From contig NZ_JALQCW010000090.1 in NCBI RefSeq assembly GCF_023241715.1, positions 55,997 through 119,996 on the forward strand: 64,000 nt of DNA, read 5' to 3'. A program made the position numbers and the translations under genes. Below the pieces are notes generated by a model. It was not told where the DNA came from and did no database searches. It was given only the letters and a program-made list of their open reading frames with translations. Below are positions 1 through 8,753 of this stretch, in pieces. The first letter of the stretch is position 1. Each line of letters begins with the position of its first letter. The DNA comes from Pseudomonas morbosilactucae. Lineage in GTDB: Bacteria > Pseudomonadota > Gammaproteobacteria > Pseudomonadales > Pseudomonadaceae.

Positions 1-420
1 CTGACCGGTACTCCGAACCAAAATGACCAGTTTTCGGTGGCGGTGAACAATCACCAGACCCAAAACATTCTGGATACCATCAGCCAGTTGCGCACCGCAC
101 TGTCGACACCCATCAACGGTGATCCGGTTGCCAAGCAGAAGCTGGTCGCGGCCCTGGATACGGGGATGGCTAACTTGGCCGCCGGTACTGATCAGGTCAG
201 CAATGGCTTGAGTTCGGTGGGTGGTCGCGGCCAGTCCCTGGACACTCAGGTGGAAACCAACGCCAGCCTGCGTGCGGCCAACACCCAGACCCAGTCGGCG
301 ATCCGTGATTCCGACCCGGCAGAAGTGATGACCCGCTTGACCCTGCAGCAAACCATGCTGCAGGCCTCGCAACTGGCGTTCAGCAAAATCGCGCAATTGG
401 GCCTGTTCAACAAGGTCTGA
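1..420 (+). CDS. flgL: Flagellar hook-associated protein 3 (FlgL), 3' end only
   Basis: The reading frame is open from base 1 and ends at TGA 418-420, so the gene begins outside the window. FlgL is the hook-filament junction protein that sits between FlgK and the filament. The visible part is the C-terminal helical D0/D1 region, rich in Q, T, S and N, with a flagellin-like tail: a QTQSAIRDSDPAEVMTRLTL stretch, then TMLQASQLAFSKIAQLGLF. It lies directly upstream of the glycosylation island and fliC, as in other Pseudomonas flagellar loci. Confidence rests on this tail and the context; the N-terminal part cannot be judged. Confidence 0.88.
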   Translation: MTGTPNQNDQFSVAVNNHQTQNILDTISQLRTALSTPINGDPVAKQKLVAALDTGMANLAAGTDQVSNGLSSVGGRGQSLDTQVETNASLRAANTQTQSAIRDSDPAEVMTRLTLQQTMLQASQLAFSKIAQLGLFNKV

Positions 421-543
421 GTCCGTCGTCAAACAGCGCTTGCCCTCGCATAGCGCTGTCGAGCCGCCAACCGTCTTTTCCAAGCGGTTCTGGAGCCTTT
501 GCCGGATCACCGGCAGGGGCTCGCCGCTCGAGAGTTTTTCTAC

Positions 544-3500
544 GTGAACCACACTCCGCTCGTCAGTATCGTCATCCCGGCGTTCAATCCGCGTTTCTTC
601 CGCCAGGCCCTGGAAAGTGCCTTGGCGCAAAGTTACCCGTCCCTGGAAATCCTGGTCTGTGATGACAGTGCCGGTGATGAAATCCGCCAGGTCGTCGACG
701 ACCTGGCGGGGGCGCCTCACCCCATTCGTTATGTGCGCAATCCGCAGCGGCTCGGCCTGCAAGGCAATGTGCTGCGGGCGGTGGAGTTGGCACAGGGCGA
801 GTTGATCAAGATCCTCTGCGACGATGATCGTCTGTTTGCGCCCTGCATTGAGCTGCAAGCGCAGGTGTTGGCAGAGCATCCGGAGGTCAACTTGGTGTTC
901 GGCCTGCGGATTTTTGGCGACGCCGGCAATTTCATCTTGCCGTCGCGGATCACCAACTGCCGCTTTGTGCCGACCGATGCCGTGCTCAAGGGCGATGACA
1001 TGTTGGCGATTTTCGAACTGTCGCCGCGAAACTTCCTCGGCAATTTCAGTTCGGCGCTGATGCGTCGCGCGGATGTGCTGGAACTGCTGCCAGCGGTCAT
1101 CCAGGACGGCGCCGGTTTCTACGGGCTGCTGGATTTTGCCCTGTTCGTCTGCCTGATGCGGCGGGGCAACCTAGCAGCCCTGAACACGGTGTTGAGCACC
1201 GAGCGCTTGTACCCTGAGCGCCTGAGCAATACCCCGGAAATGCTCAAGGCGAGGACCACCGAGTGGGAGTGGATCCGGCAGATGCTGGCGGTGCGCAACG
1301 GCGAGTCGGCACCGGCCAGCGGCTGGGTGCGATACGTTGAGCTGCGCAAGGCTGCCGAGCAGCCACGGCAATGGCAGGAAGTCGGTGTAGGCCGAGTCCT
1401 GGGCAATCGCACCACGGTGATCGAAGGGCGGGTGGGTTGTGAGGCCCAGAGTTACCAGGAGTTCTATCGTGAGTGGCTGGCCGTGCGCCGGTTCTCGGCG
1501 GTCGAGCAACGCCATATGGATCAGCGCATCGGCAGTTGGAGCATGCGTCCGCAGATTGTGCCGGTGGTGATTGATCGGGGTGGCGATGCGGCAGTACTGC
1601 GCCAGACACTGGAGAGCATCGCCGGGCAGCTGTACCAGCCGCCGGCAGTGTTGCTGCTGTCCGACGCAGTGTTCGAGATGGACGCGCGAGTGGTGCAGTT
1701 ACCCTTGGCGGATAACTGGGCGCAGCAACTCAACGGTCTGTTGCCGCAGTTGGAAGGCAGTCAATGGTTCTATTTGTTGCAGGCCGGTGACCGCTTGCAG
1801 GAGTCGGCCTTGCTGGTGCTGGCTGAGCGCATTGCCAACACCCCGGGCATGTTTTGCGCCTACAGCGATGAGGGCGCCTTGGCCGAGGTGGGCTCCACGG
1901 ACCCCGTATTCAAGCCGGACTTCAATGTCGACCTGATGCGCTCCTATCCCTATGTCGGGCGGACCCTGGCCTTCCAGCGTGAGCGCTTCATGGCCATGGG
2001 CGGGTTTGATTCCCAGCAGGGTGAACTGGCGCCCCATGACCTGCTCTGGCGCCTGGTGGAAGAGGCGGGCCCGCAGTGTGTGGAGCACATCGCTGAGATC
2101 CAGCTTGAGTCCGTCTTCGACTTTGCCCAATGGCTGTCTCTGCCCGACGTCGTCGAGGGCAGCGCACGGCTGGTCAGTGCACACCTGTCACGCATCGGTG
2201 CCGAGCACCGGATTCGTCTTGGCGACTTGCCGTTGCTCAACCGCATTGACTACCTGCATGCGAAGCGTCCGTTGGTGTCGATCATCATTCGCTGTGGCGA
2301 TTCCCTGGCGTCGCTGCAGCGTTGCATTGAAGGGCTGATCGAAAAGACCGCCTACAGCCGCTACGAAATTCTGCTGGTGGCCAGCGATCGGTCCAACCCG
2401 GCCATGGGCGACTGGCTGGCCGCGATGGCGCAATTGGACGCGGCCATGCTGCGGGTATTGCCGTATGCCGGTGTGCTGAATGACGCGGCCATCGGCAACT
2501 TCGCCGCCGGCCAGGCCCGTGGTGATTACTTGCTGCTGCTCAGCGCGCGCAGCGTGATCTGCGCCGCCGATTGGCTGGACGAGCTGCTCAACCATGCCCA
2601 GCGTCCGGAAGTCGGTGTAGTGGGGGCCAAGCTGCTGGCGGCTGATGGCTCCATCGCCCATGCCGGGCAGATCCTCGGCCTGGCGGGGCCGGTGGGTTCG
2701 CCCTTTGCCGGCGACACCGCTACCGCGCGTGGTTACATGCAGCGCTTGCAGGTGGCACAGAATTGGAGTGCGGTCAGTCGCGATTGCCTGATGGTGCGCA
2801 AAGAGGTGTTCGACAGCGTCGGAGGCCTGGATGAAGCGCGTTTCACCCTCGGCCTCAGTGACACCGACTTGTGCCTGCGGGTCGACCGTAACGGCTACCT
2901 GGTGGTCTGGACCCCTTATGCCAGCCTGATCCTCGGCCCTGATACCGCGGTCGACCAGGCCCCAGGCACCTTGCAAGTGCAAGAGGCCGAGCATGAGGCC
3001 TTTTATCACCAGTGGATGCCCAAGGTCGCCCGCGATCCGGCCTATAACCCGGCCCTCAGCCTGGGTTTTTCCAGCTTTAGCCTGGAGCCTTCGTTGCGCA
3101 ACAACTGGAGTCCGTTCTGCAGTCGAAGCTTGCCGTTGATTCTCGGCTTGCCGGTGAACGATTCTGCCGTGGGGCATTACCGGGTCATCGGCCCGCTGGC
3201 GGCGCTGGAGGCGGCGGGGCGGGTGATTGCCCGGGTTGCCTACGAGTCGCCGTCGACCGTGGAGATCGAGCGCATTGCCCCCGATACCATTGTGCTTCAG
3301 GGGCGCTACAGCGAAGGTGCGGCCGACGATATTCTGCGGATGAAAAAATACTCCAGTGCGTTGCGCATCTTTGAAATCGACGACTACATCGTCAGCGCAC
3401 CGAAGAAGAATTCTCACGCTCGCAACAAGCCGGTGAACACCGAAGATTTGTTACGCCGGGGCATTGCCTTGTGTGATCGGGTGGTGGTGACCACCCAACC

Positions 3501-4116
3501 CCTGGCGGATGCCTTGTCGAGCATGCACAGCGATATTCGCGTGGTGCCCAATATGCTGTCGCCGGATCCCTGGGCGGGCTTGAAAAGTCGCCGTGGCACG
3601 TCCAGTAAACCACGGGTTGGCTGGGGCGGAGGCACCAGCCATACCGGCGACCTGGAGCTTATTGCCGACGTGGTGCGTGAGTTGGCCGATGAGGTGGAGT
3701 GGGTGTTCTTCGGTATGTGCCCTGAGGGCCTGCGCCCATACGTGCATGAGTTCCACTCCTCGATTTCCTTGCGCAACTACCCCTTCAAGCTGGCCAGCCT
3801 CAACCTCGACCTGGCGTTGGCGCCGTTGGAGTTCCATATCTTCAACGACTGTAAAAGCAACCTGCGCCTGCTGGAGTACGGCGCCTGTGGTTACCCGGTG
3901 ATCTGCACCGACACCGAGGCCTATCGTGGCTTCCTGCCGTGCACCAAGGTCCATAGCAACAGCACTGAGGAATGGTTGCAGGCGATTCGCGTGCACCTGG
4001 CCGATCCCGAGGCCAGCTACCGCATGGGCGATGAGTTGCGTGAAGCGGTGCACCGTGACTTCATGCTGCGCAGCGACAATCTGCAGCACTGGCTGTGGGG
4101 TTGGCTGCCGGACTGA
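544..4116 (+). CDS. Multi-module glycosyltransferase (GT2 modules plus GT-B-like C-terminus), Fgt1-like
   Basis: Product of about 1190 aa. Residues 3-210 are a family 2 glycosyltransferase (start LVSIVIPAFNP, DDD at the DXD site in ILCDDDRLF). A second, weaker GT2-like module covers about 335-560. A third covers about 575-805 but has LLSARSV where GT2 proteins carry LLNxDx. Residues 860-1190 look GT-B-like (GWGGGTSHTGD, LLEYGACGYPVI). The GTG at 544 is chosen over an in-frame TTG at 499 because the GT2 fold starts right after it and GAGAG lies upstream. Size and position between flgL and fliC resemble Fgt1 of the P. syringae flagellin glycosylation island. The likely role is cytoplasmic sugar transfer onto flagellin; the sugar specificity is unknown. 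Confidence 0.8.
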   Translation: MNHTPLVSIVIPAFNPRFFRQALESALAQSYPSLEILVCDDSAGDEIRQVVDDLAGAPHPIRYVRNPQRLGLQGNVLRAVELAQGELIKILCDDDRLFAPCIELQAQVLAEHPEVNLVFGLRIFGDAGNFILPSRITNCRFVPTDAVLKGDDMLAIFELSPRNFLGNFSSALMRRADVLELLPAVIQDGAGFYGLLDFALFVCLMRRGNLAALNTVLSTERLYPERLSNTPEMLKARTTEWEWIRQMLAVRNGESAPASGWVRYVELRKAAEQPRQWQEVGVGRVLGNRTTVIEGRVGCEAQSYQEFYREWLAVRRFSAVEQRHMDQRIGSWSMRPQIVPVVIDRGGDAAVLRQTLESIAGQLYQPPAVLLLSDAVFEMDARVVQLPLADNWAQQLNGLLPQLEGSQWFYLLQAGDRLQESALLVLAERIANTPGMFCAYSDEGALAEVGSTDPVFKPDFNVDLMRSYPYVGRTLAFQRERFMAMGGFDSQQGELAPHDLLWRLVEEAGPQCVEHIAEIQLESVFDFAQWLSLPDVVEGSARLVSAHLSRIGAEHRIRLGDLPLLNRIDYLHAKRPLVSIIIRCGDSLASLQRCIEGLIEKTAYSRYEILLVASDRSNPAMGDWLAAMAQLDAAMLRVLPYAGVLNDAAIGNFAAGQARGDYLLLLSARSVICAADWLDELLNHAQRPEVGVVGAKLLAADGSIAHAGQILGLAGPVGSPFAGDTATARGYMQRLQVAQNWSAVSRDCLMVRKEVFDSVGGLDEARFTLGLSDTDLCLRVDRNGYLVVWTPYASLILGPDTAVDQAPGTLQVQEAEHEAFYHQWMPKVARDPAYNPALSLGFSSFSLEPSLRNNWSPFCSRSLPLILGLPVNDSAVGHYRVIGPLAALEAAGRVIARVAYESPSTVEIERIAPDTIVLQGRYSEGAADDILRMKKYSSALRIFEIDDYIVSAPKKNSHARNKPVNTEDLLRRGIALCDRVVVTTQPLADALSSMHSDIRVVPNMLSPDPWAGLKSRRGTSSKPRVGWGGGTSHTGDLELIADVVRELADEVEWVFFGMCPEGLRPYVHEFHSSISLRNYPFKLASLNLDLALAPLEFHIFNDCKSNLRLLEYGACGYPVICTDTEAYRGFLPCTKVHSNSTEEWLQAIRVHLADPEASYRMGDELREAVHRDFMLRSDNLQHWLWGWLPD

Positions 4117-4130
4117 TGGGGCGTTGTTGT

Positions 4131-4226
4131 CCTGAATGCCTGAGGGGCTCACCGGGTATTCAGGGCGTGCTTGAGGCCCTTTCGGCTGTTCTTTTCCCTT
4201 GTGTGAAGGGCGCGTTCAACGCGCCC
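4131..4226 (+). terminator. Two hairpins downstream of the first giant glycosyltransferase
   Basis: CCTGAAT (4131-4137) pairs with ATTCAGG (4158-4164). A second, perfect 8-bp stem is GGGCGCGT (4208-4215) with ACGCGCCC (4219-4226), loop TCA. No strong T-tract follows, so termination may be weak. The rest of 4117-4410 holds no gene that I can support; it separates the transferase from rfbF. Confidence 0.45.
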
Positions 4227-4410
4227 GATCTTCTGCTGCCACCTCAAGGTGCGCCCCGCCTGCAATTGGCGCACTTCCTGCAAGCCTGCCTGATATCGCC
4301 ATAAAACCTTCATCGCGTCGCGGTGCAGGTGGCCGGTCAATGATGTGCAGCGGGCGCCCCGCGCAGCCCTGCCAGGCTGAGTGGGCCGTACACGGAGCAA
4401 GAGGACAGCG

Positions 4411-5184
4411 ATGAAGGCAGTAATTCTGGCAGGTGGTCTCGGTACGCGAATCAGCGAAGAGTCGCACCTCAAGCCCAAGCCGATGATCGAGATCGGCGGC
4501 AAGCCAATTCTTTGGCACATCATGAAGCAGTACTCCGCCCACGGAATCCACGACTTCGTCATCTGCCTGGGCTACAAGGGCTACGCAATCAAGGACTTCT
4601 TCGCCAACTACTTCCTGCACACCTCCGATGTGACCTTCGACATGCGCAACAACCGCATGGACGTGCATCAGAACTACAGCGAGCCGTGGAGCGTGACCCT
4701 GATCGACACCGGCGAGGAAACCATGACCGGTGGGCGCCTGCGGCGTGCCGCGCGGTACCTGCAGGATGATCCGGCGTTTTGCTTCACCTACGGCGATGGC
4801 GTGTCTGATTTGAATATTCGCGCGCTGGTGGACTTCCACCAGGCCCACGGCAAGTTGGCGACCGTGACCTCAGTGCAGCCGCCGGGCCGCTACGGCGCCT
4901 TGGAACGCAGCGGCGACCAGGTGCTGGGCTTCACGGAAAAACCCCGGGGCGATGGTGGCTGGATCAACGGCGGCTTTTTTGTCCTGTCGCCCAAGGTGTT
5001 GGGTTACATCGACGGTGATCACGTCAGTTGGGAGGCGGCTCCCCTGGAACGCCTGGCCAAGGAAGGGCAGTTGCACGCCTTTGAACACGGCGGCTTCTGG
5101 CAACCCATGGACACTCTGCGCGACAAGAATCACCTGGAACAGTTGTGGCAGAGCGGGGAGGCCCCATGGAAACAATGGGACTGA
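4411..5184 (+). CDS. rfbF: Glucose-1-phosphate cytidylyltransferase
   Basis: Product of 257 aa, the normal length for RfbF/DdhA. It makes CDP-D-glucose from CTP and glucose 1-phosphate, the first step of CDP-deoxysugar synthesis. The N-terminal nucleotidyltransferase signature is LAGGLGTRISEESHLKPKPM, followed by EIGGKPILWHIMK. The ATG at 4411 has a purine-rich AAGAGGA site upstream; an upstream in-frame GTG at 4381 would only add residues unrelated to the family. The last 19 bases overlap rfbG, indicating translational coupling. It opens a sugar cassette placed between the two giant glycosyltransferase genes. Confidence 0.95.
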   Translation: MKAVILAGGLGTRISEESHLKPKPMIEIGGKPILWHIMKQYSAHGIHDFVICLGYKGYAIKDFFANYFLHTSDVTFDMRNNRMDVHQNYSEPWSVTLIDTGEETMTGGRLRRAARYLQDDPAFCFTYGDGVSDLNIRALVDFHQAHGKLATVTSVQPPGRYGALERSGDQVLGFTEKPRGDGGWINGGFFVLSPKVLGYIDGDHVSWEAAPLERLAKEGQLHAFEHGGFWQPMDTLRDKNHLEQLWQSGEAPWKQWD

Positions 5185-6248
5185 GCCCGGCGTTCTGGCA
5201 GGGCAAGCGTGTCTTGCTCACCGGTCATACCGGCTTCAAGGGCAGTTGGCTGGCCCTGTGGTTGCAGAGCCTGGGGGCCGAGGTCACGGGCTTTGCCCTG
5301 GACCCGTCGACCACCCCAAGTCTGTTCGAATTGGCCCGCGTGGCCGAGGGCCTCAATGACCAGCGCGGTGACCTGCGAGACCTGGGTGCCTTGCTTGAGC
5401 TGATCGCCGAGACCCAGCCGGAAATCGTCCTGCACCTGGCGGCCCAGCCCCTGGTGCGTGAAGGTTATCGAGACCCTCTTGGCACCTACTCCAGCAATGT
5501 CATGGGCACCCTCAACCTGCTTGAGGCGATTCGTCAGGTCGGCGGGGTGCGTGCCTGTGTGCTGGTGACCACCGACAAGGTCTACGCCAATCAGGAATGG
5601 CTCTGGCCCTATCGGGAAAACGAAGCCCTGGGCGGTCACGATCCCTATAGCAGCAGCAAGGCCTGCTGCGAGTTGCTGGCACAGTCTTACGCGGCTTCTT
5701 TTTTTGCCCCCGAGCGCCATGCCGAGCACGGCCTGGCCCTGGCCACGGCACGGGCGGGCAATGTTCTGGGCGGCGGCGACTTTGCCCCTGAACGCTTGAT
5801 TCCCGATGTGCTCCAGGCCTGGTCGGCAGGGGAGCCGGTGACCTTGCGTTATCCCCAAGCGGTGCGCCCTTGGCAGCATGCCCTGGAGCCCCTGGCCGGC
5901 TACCTGCAACTGGCCGCCGGCCTGTATGAGCAGGGGCCGGCGTTCAATGGGGCGTGGAACTTCGGCCCGGGCGAGGCGGACATGTGCAGCGTCGGCGAGG
6001 TGGTGGAATTGCTGGCCCAGCGTTGGCCCGAATCCCCAGGGCTACGGGTCGAACCCAGTGACCTGCATGAGGCTGGGTTGCTACGCCTGGACAGCAGTCG
6101 TGCCCGCCAGCGCCTGGCCTGGCAGCCGCGCTGGTCGTTGCAGCAATGCCTGGAGCAGACCCTGGACTGGCACCTGGCCTGGCGCGCAGGTGAAGACATG
6201 CGTGTGGTCAGCCTCAACCAATTGAATCTCTACAAGGAACGAGCATGA
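5166..6248 (+). CDS. rfbG: CDP-glucose 4,6-dehydratase
   Basis: Product of 360 aa. This is an NAD-dependent short-chain dehydrogenase/reductase that converts CDP-glucose to CDP-4-keto-6-deoxyglucose. The Rossmann motif TGHTGFKGSW is near residue 20, the catalytic YSSSK in the middle, and TTDKVY matches the dehydratase subgroup. ATG 5166 is chosen because GGGGAGG sits just upstream; ATG 5175 is possible. It starts inside rfbF and ends in an ATGA overlap with the epimerase gene, so rfbF, rfbG and the next genes form one operon. No ddhC-type 3-dehydratase is visible, so the product is probably not a 3,6-dideoxyhexose. Confidence 0.95.
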   Translation: METMGLSPAFWQGKRVLLTGHTGFKGSWLALWLQSLGAEVTGFALDPSTTPSLFELARVAEGLNDQRGDLRDLGALLELIAETQPEIVLHLAAQPLVREGYRDPLGTYSSNVMGTLNLLEAIRQVGGVRACVLVTTDKVYANQEWLWPYRENEALGGHDPYSSSKACCELLAQSYAASFFAPERHAEHGLALATARAGNVLGGGDFAPERLIPDVLQAWSAGEPVTLRYPQAVRPWQHALEPLAGYLQLAAGLYEQGPAFNGAWNFGPGEADMCSVGEVVELLAQRWPESPGLRVEPSDLHEAGLLRLDSSRARQRLAWQPRWSLQQCLEQTLDWHLAWRAGEDMRVVSLNQLNLYKERA

Positions 6249-6805
6249 ATGAAGTCAAGCTCCAGGCATTGCGCCTGGAAGGGCTTTATCTGATCCAGCA
6301 AAAGGTCTTCAGCGACGAGCGCGGACGTTTTGCTCGACTGTTTTGCCAGACTCGCCTGACCCTGGAAGGACGTTCTTTCGATATTCGCCAGATCAACCAC
6401 TCGCGGACCTCGGAACGCGGCAGTGTACGTGGCCTGCACTTTCAGCAGGCCGGGTTTGCCGAAGCCAAGCTGATTACCTGCCTGCGGGGCGCGATCTGGG
6501 ACGTGGCGGTGGACTTGCGTCCCGAGTCGTCGACCTTCCTGCAGTGGCATGCCGAAGAGCTGCGCGCCGATGATGGACGCAGCCTGCTGATCCCCCGTGG
6601 TTTTGCCCATGGCTTCCAGGCCCTCGAAGAGGACAGTGAAGTGCTGTACTTCACCGATGCCGACTACGCCCCGGAGCATGAAGCCGGGCTGTCGGTGAGC
6701 GATCCGGCCTTGGCCATCAACTGGCCGCTGCCGGTGCGCAACCTGTCGGCCAAGGACGCTTGCCATCCGCTGTTGGACGCGCAATTCCCGGGCGTGCGCC
6801 TGTGA
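6245..6805 (+). CDS. dTDP-4-dehydrorhamnose 3,5-epimerase family protein (RmlC-like)
   Basis: Product of 186 aa with the RmlC cupin fold. Signatures are GSVRGLHFQ with the catalytic His, IWDVAVDLRPES, LLIPRGFAHGF and DYAPEHEAG with the conserved Tyr. It probably epimerises the 4-keto-6-deoxy sugar made by the preceding dehydratase at C3 and/or C5. The neighbours make a CDP- rather than a dTDP-sugar, so a CDP-linked substrate is inferred. ATGA overlap with rfbG and GTGA overlap with the following SDR gene show tight coupling. Confidence 0.88.
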   Translation: MNEVKLQALRLEGLYLIQQKVFSDERGRFARLFCQTRLTLEGRSFDIRQINHSRTSERGSVRGLHFQQAGFAEAKLITCLRGAIWDVAVDLRPESSTFLQWHAEELRADDGRSLLIPRGFAHGFQALEEDSEVLYFTDADYAPEHEAGLSVSDPALAINWPLPVRNLSAKDACHPLLDAQFPGVRL

Positions 6806-7674
6806 TCTTGCCGGCCATCAAGGTGCTGGTCACCGGTGCCACCGGTTTTGTCGGCCAGCACTTGGTGAGTGCCTTGCTGGATCGGGGTTTTGCGGTGCGC
6901 GCCGTGGCCCGGCGACGTGAACCGGCTGAGTGCTTGCCTTGGTTCGCGGCGGTGGAGTTCGTCGAAGCCGATGTGCACGCTGCCGATCTCGACGTGGCTG
7001 CCTTGGCCGCCGGGGTTGACGCCCTGGCTCATCTGGCCTGGCCCGGCTTGCCGAACTATCAGGCCTTGAGCCATTTCGAGCGCACCTTGCCGGCAGACTA
7101 CGGCTTTATCAAACAGGTGGTGCAAAGCGGCGTACAGCAGGTGCTGGTCACCGGTACCTGTTTTGAATACGGCCTGCAAAACGGTGCCTTGAGTGAAGAC
7201 ACTGCGCCGCAGCCTGTCACGCCCTACGGGCTGGCCAAAAATACCCTTCGCCTGTTCCTTGAAGCCTTGCAGCGCGAACAGCCGTTTAACCTGCAGTGGG
7301 CGCGCCTGTTCTACCTGCACGGTGCGGGACAGAACCCCAAGAGCCTGTTGGCCAGCCTGGATCGGGCGATCGATGCCGGTGATGCGGTGTTCGACATGTC
7401 GGCCGGTGATCAATTGCGTGACTACCTGGCCATTGAAGAGGCGGCCCAGTGGCTGGCCCGTTTGCTGGCCCGGCGCGACGTGGCCGGAGTGATCAACTGT
7501 TGCAGTGGTCAGCCGGTTTCCCTGCGGGACCTGGTGGAACAGCGGGTCCGGCAACGTCACTCGAATATTGCCCTGAACCTTGGGCACTACCCTTACGCCG
7601 CCCACGAACCCTTGGCGTTTTGGGGTGTGAACCAGCGGTTGCAGCGCCTGGCAGGAGACGCCCATGAGGCATGA
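6802..7674 (+). CDS. NAD-dependent epimerase/dehydratase (SDR), probable sugar 4-ketoreductase
   Basis: Product of about 290 aa, an extended SDR. The nucleotide-binding motif VLVTGATGFVG lies near the N-terminus; YGLAK supplies the catalytic Tyr and Lys; ARLFYLHGAGQNP and DYLAIEEAA are typical substrate-loop segments. GTG 6802 overlaps the stop of the epimerase gene (GTGA); TTG 6808 or GTG 6820 are alternatives. From its place after dehydratase and epimerase genes it most likely reduces the 4-keto group to finish a CDP-6-deoxyhexose. An epimerase role is not excluded. The 3' end overlaps the methyltransferase gene by 11 bases. Confidence 0.82.
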   Translation: MILPAIKVLVTGATGFVGQHLVSALLDRGFAVRAVARRREPAECLPWFAAVEFVEADVHAADLDVAALAAGVDALAHLAWPGLPNYQALSHFERTLPADYGFIKQVVQSGVQQVLVTGTCFEYGLQNGALSEDTAPQPVTPYGLAKNTLRLFLEALQREQPFNLQWARLFYLHGAGQNPKSLLASLDRAIDAGDAVFDMSAGDQLRDYLAIEEAAQWLARLLARRDVAGVINCCSGQPVSLRDLVEQRVRQRHSNIALNLGHYPYAAHEPLAFWGVNQRLQRLAGDAHEA

Positions 7675-8734
7675 GTTGTATCGCGCCACCGGTTTGCCGG
7701 TGTTGCAGAATCGCACCTTCGCCACGGCCGAGCAGGCTCGGGCTTCAGGCAGCGCCGATATCGTGTTGGTGCAGGACGACGACAGCGGCTTGATCTTCAA
7801 TCAGGCCTTTGACGCCGACAAGCTCAGCTACGACAGCGACTATCAGAACGAACAGGCCCATTCCGGCCAGTTCCAGCGGCACTTGCAGGATGTCGAAGGT
7901 GTGATCGCCCGGCATTTCAAGGACCGCAAACTGATCGAGGTGGGCTGCGGCAAGGGCTATTTCCTCGAGATGCTGCGCGATCGCGGCTACTCGATCACCG
8001 GCATCGACCCCTCCTATGAGGGCGATAACCCGGAGGTGATCAAGGCGCCGTTCACCCGTGAACTGGGGTTGGCCGCCGATGCCATCGTGTTGCGCCATGT
8101 GTTGGAACACATCAGCGACCCGGTGGGTTTCCTCGAAGAGATCGCTGCGGCCAACCAAGGCGGGCAGATCTATATCGAGGTGCCGTGCTTCGACTGGATC
8201 GTCGAACACAACGCCTGGTTCGATGTGTTCTACGAGCACGTGAATTATTTCCGCCTCGGCGATCTACGCCGTCTGTTCGGCACCGTGCATGAAGCCGGGC
8301 ACTTGTTCGGCGGGCAGTACCTGTACCTGGTGGCCGACCTGTCGACCTTGCGCCGCGACTGCGAAGAGCCGGTACAGCGCCTGGAGTTGGCGGAGCACTT
8401 CACTGCCAGTTTGCGGCACGCGGTGTCGCTGATTCAGGGCAGCGCCGGCCAGGGCGTGGGCATCTGGGGGGCATCGTCCAAGGGTGTCATTTACTCGCTG
8501 TTCCTGCAGCGGGCCGGGGTAACGGTGGACCATGTGGTGGACATCAACCCGTCCAAGCAGGGGCGTTACCTGCCGTTGAGCGGTGCGCGCGTGTCTTCCC
8601 CGCAGGAAGCCCTGGACAGCCTGCCGGCGGGTGCCCACCTGCTGGTGATGAATTCGAATTACCTGGAAGAAATCCAGCGCATGACCGATGGGCGCTACGT
8701 CTATCACGCCGTCGACAGTGCCGCATTCCAATGA
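7664..8734 (+). CDS. Class I SAM methyltransferase with sugar C-methyltransferase C-terminal domain
   Basis: Product of 356 aa. The central SAM-binding motif is LIEVGCGKGYFLEML, followed by RHVLEHISDP. The C-terminal part, GIWGASSKGVIYSLFL and VVDINPSKQGRYLP, matches the C-terminal domain of NDP-sugar C-methyltransferases (Pfam PF08484 type). The N-terminal segment resembles the putative zinc-binding domain of this family (GLPVLQNR), but the usual cysteine ligands are absent. It may add a methyl branch, typically at C3, to the CDP-4-keto-6-deoxy sugar made upstream. The substrate is inferred from the operon only. Confidence 0.82.
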   Translation: MRHELYRATGLPVLQNRTFATAEQARASGSADIVLVQDDDSGLIFNQAFDADKLSYDSDYQNEQAHSGQFQRHLQDVEGVIARHFKDRKLIEVGCGKGYFLEMLRDRGYSITGIDPSYEGDNPEVIKAPFTRELGLAADAIVLRHVLEHISDPVGFLEEIAAANQGGQIYIEVPCFDWIVEHNAWFDVFYEHVNYFRLGDLRRLFGTVHEAGHLFGGQYLYLVADLSTLRRDCEEPVQRLELAEHFTASLRHAVSLIQGSAGQGVGIWGASSKGVIYSLFLQRAGVTVDHVVDINPSKQGRYLPLSGARVSSPQEALDSLPAGAHLLVMNSNYLEEIQRMTDGRYVYHAVDSAAFQ

Positions 8735-8753
8735 CTTTTCAGTGAGACCGGAC

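Noticed and set aside
2188..3417. 409-codon minus-strand frame opposite the first giant glycosyltransferase
   Set aside because: Composition is that of an antisense shadow; the + strand frame has GT modules.
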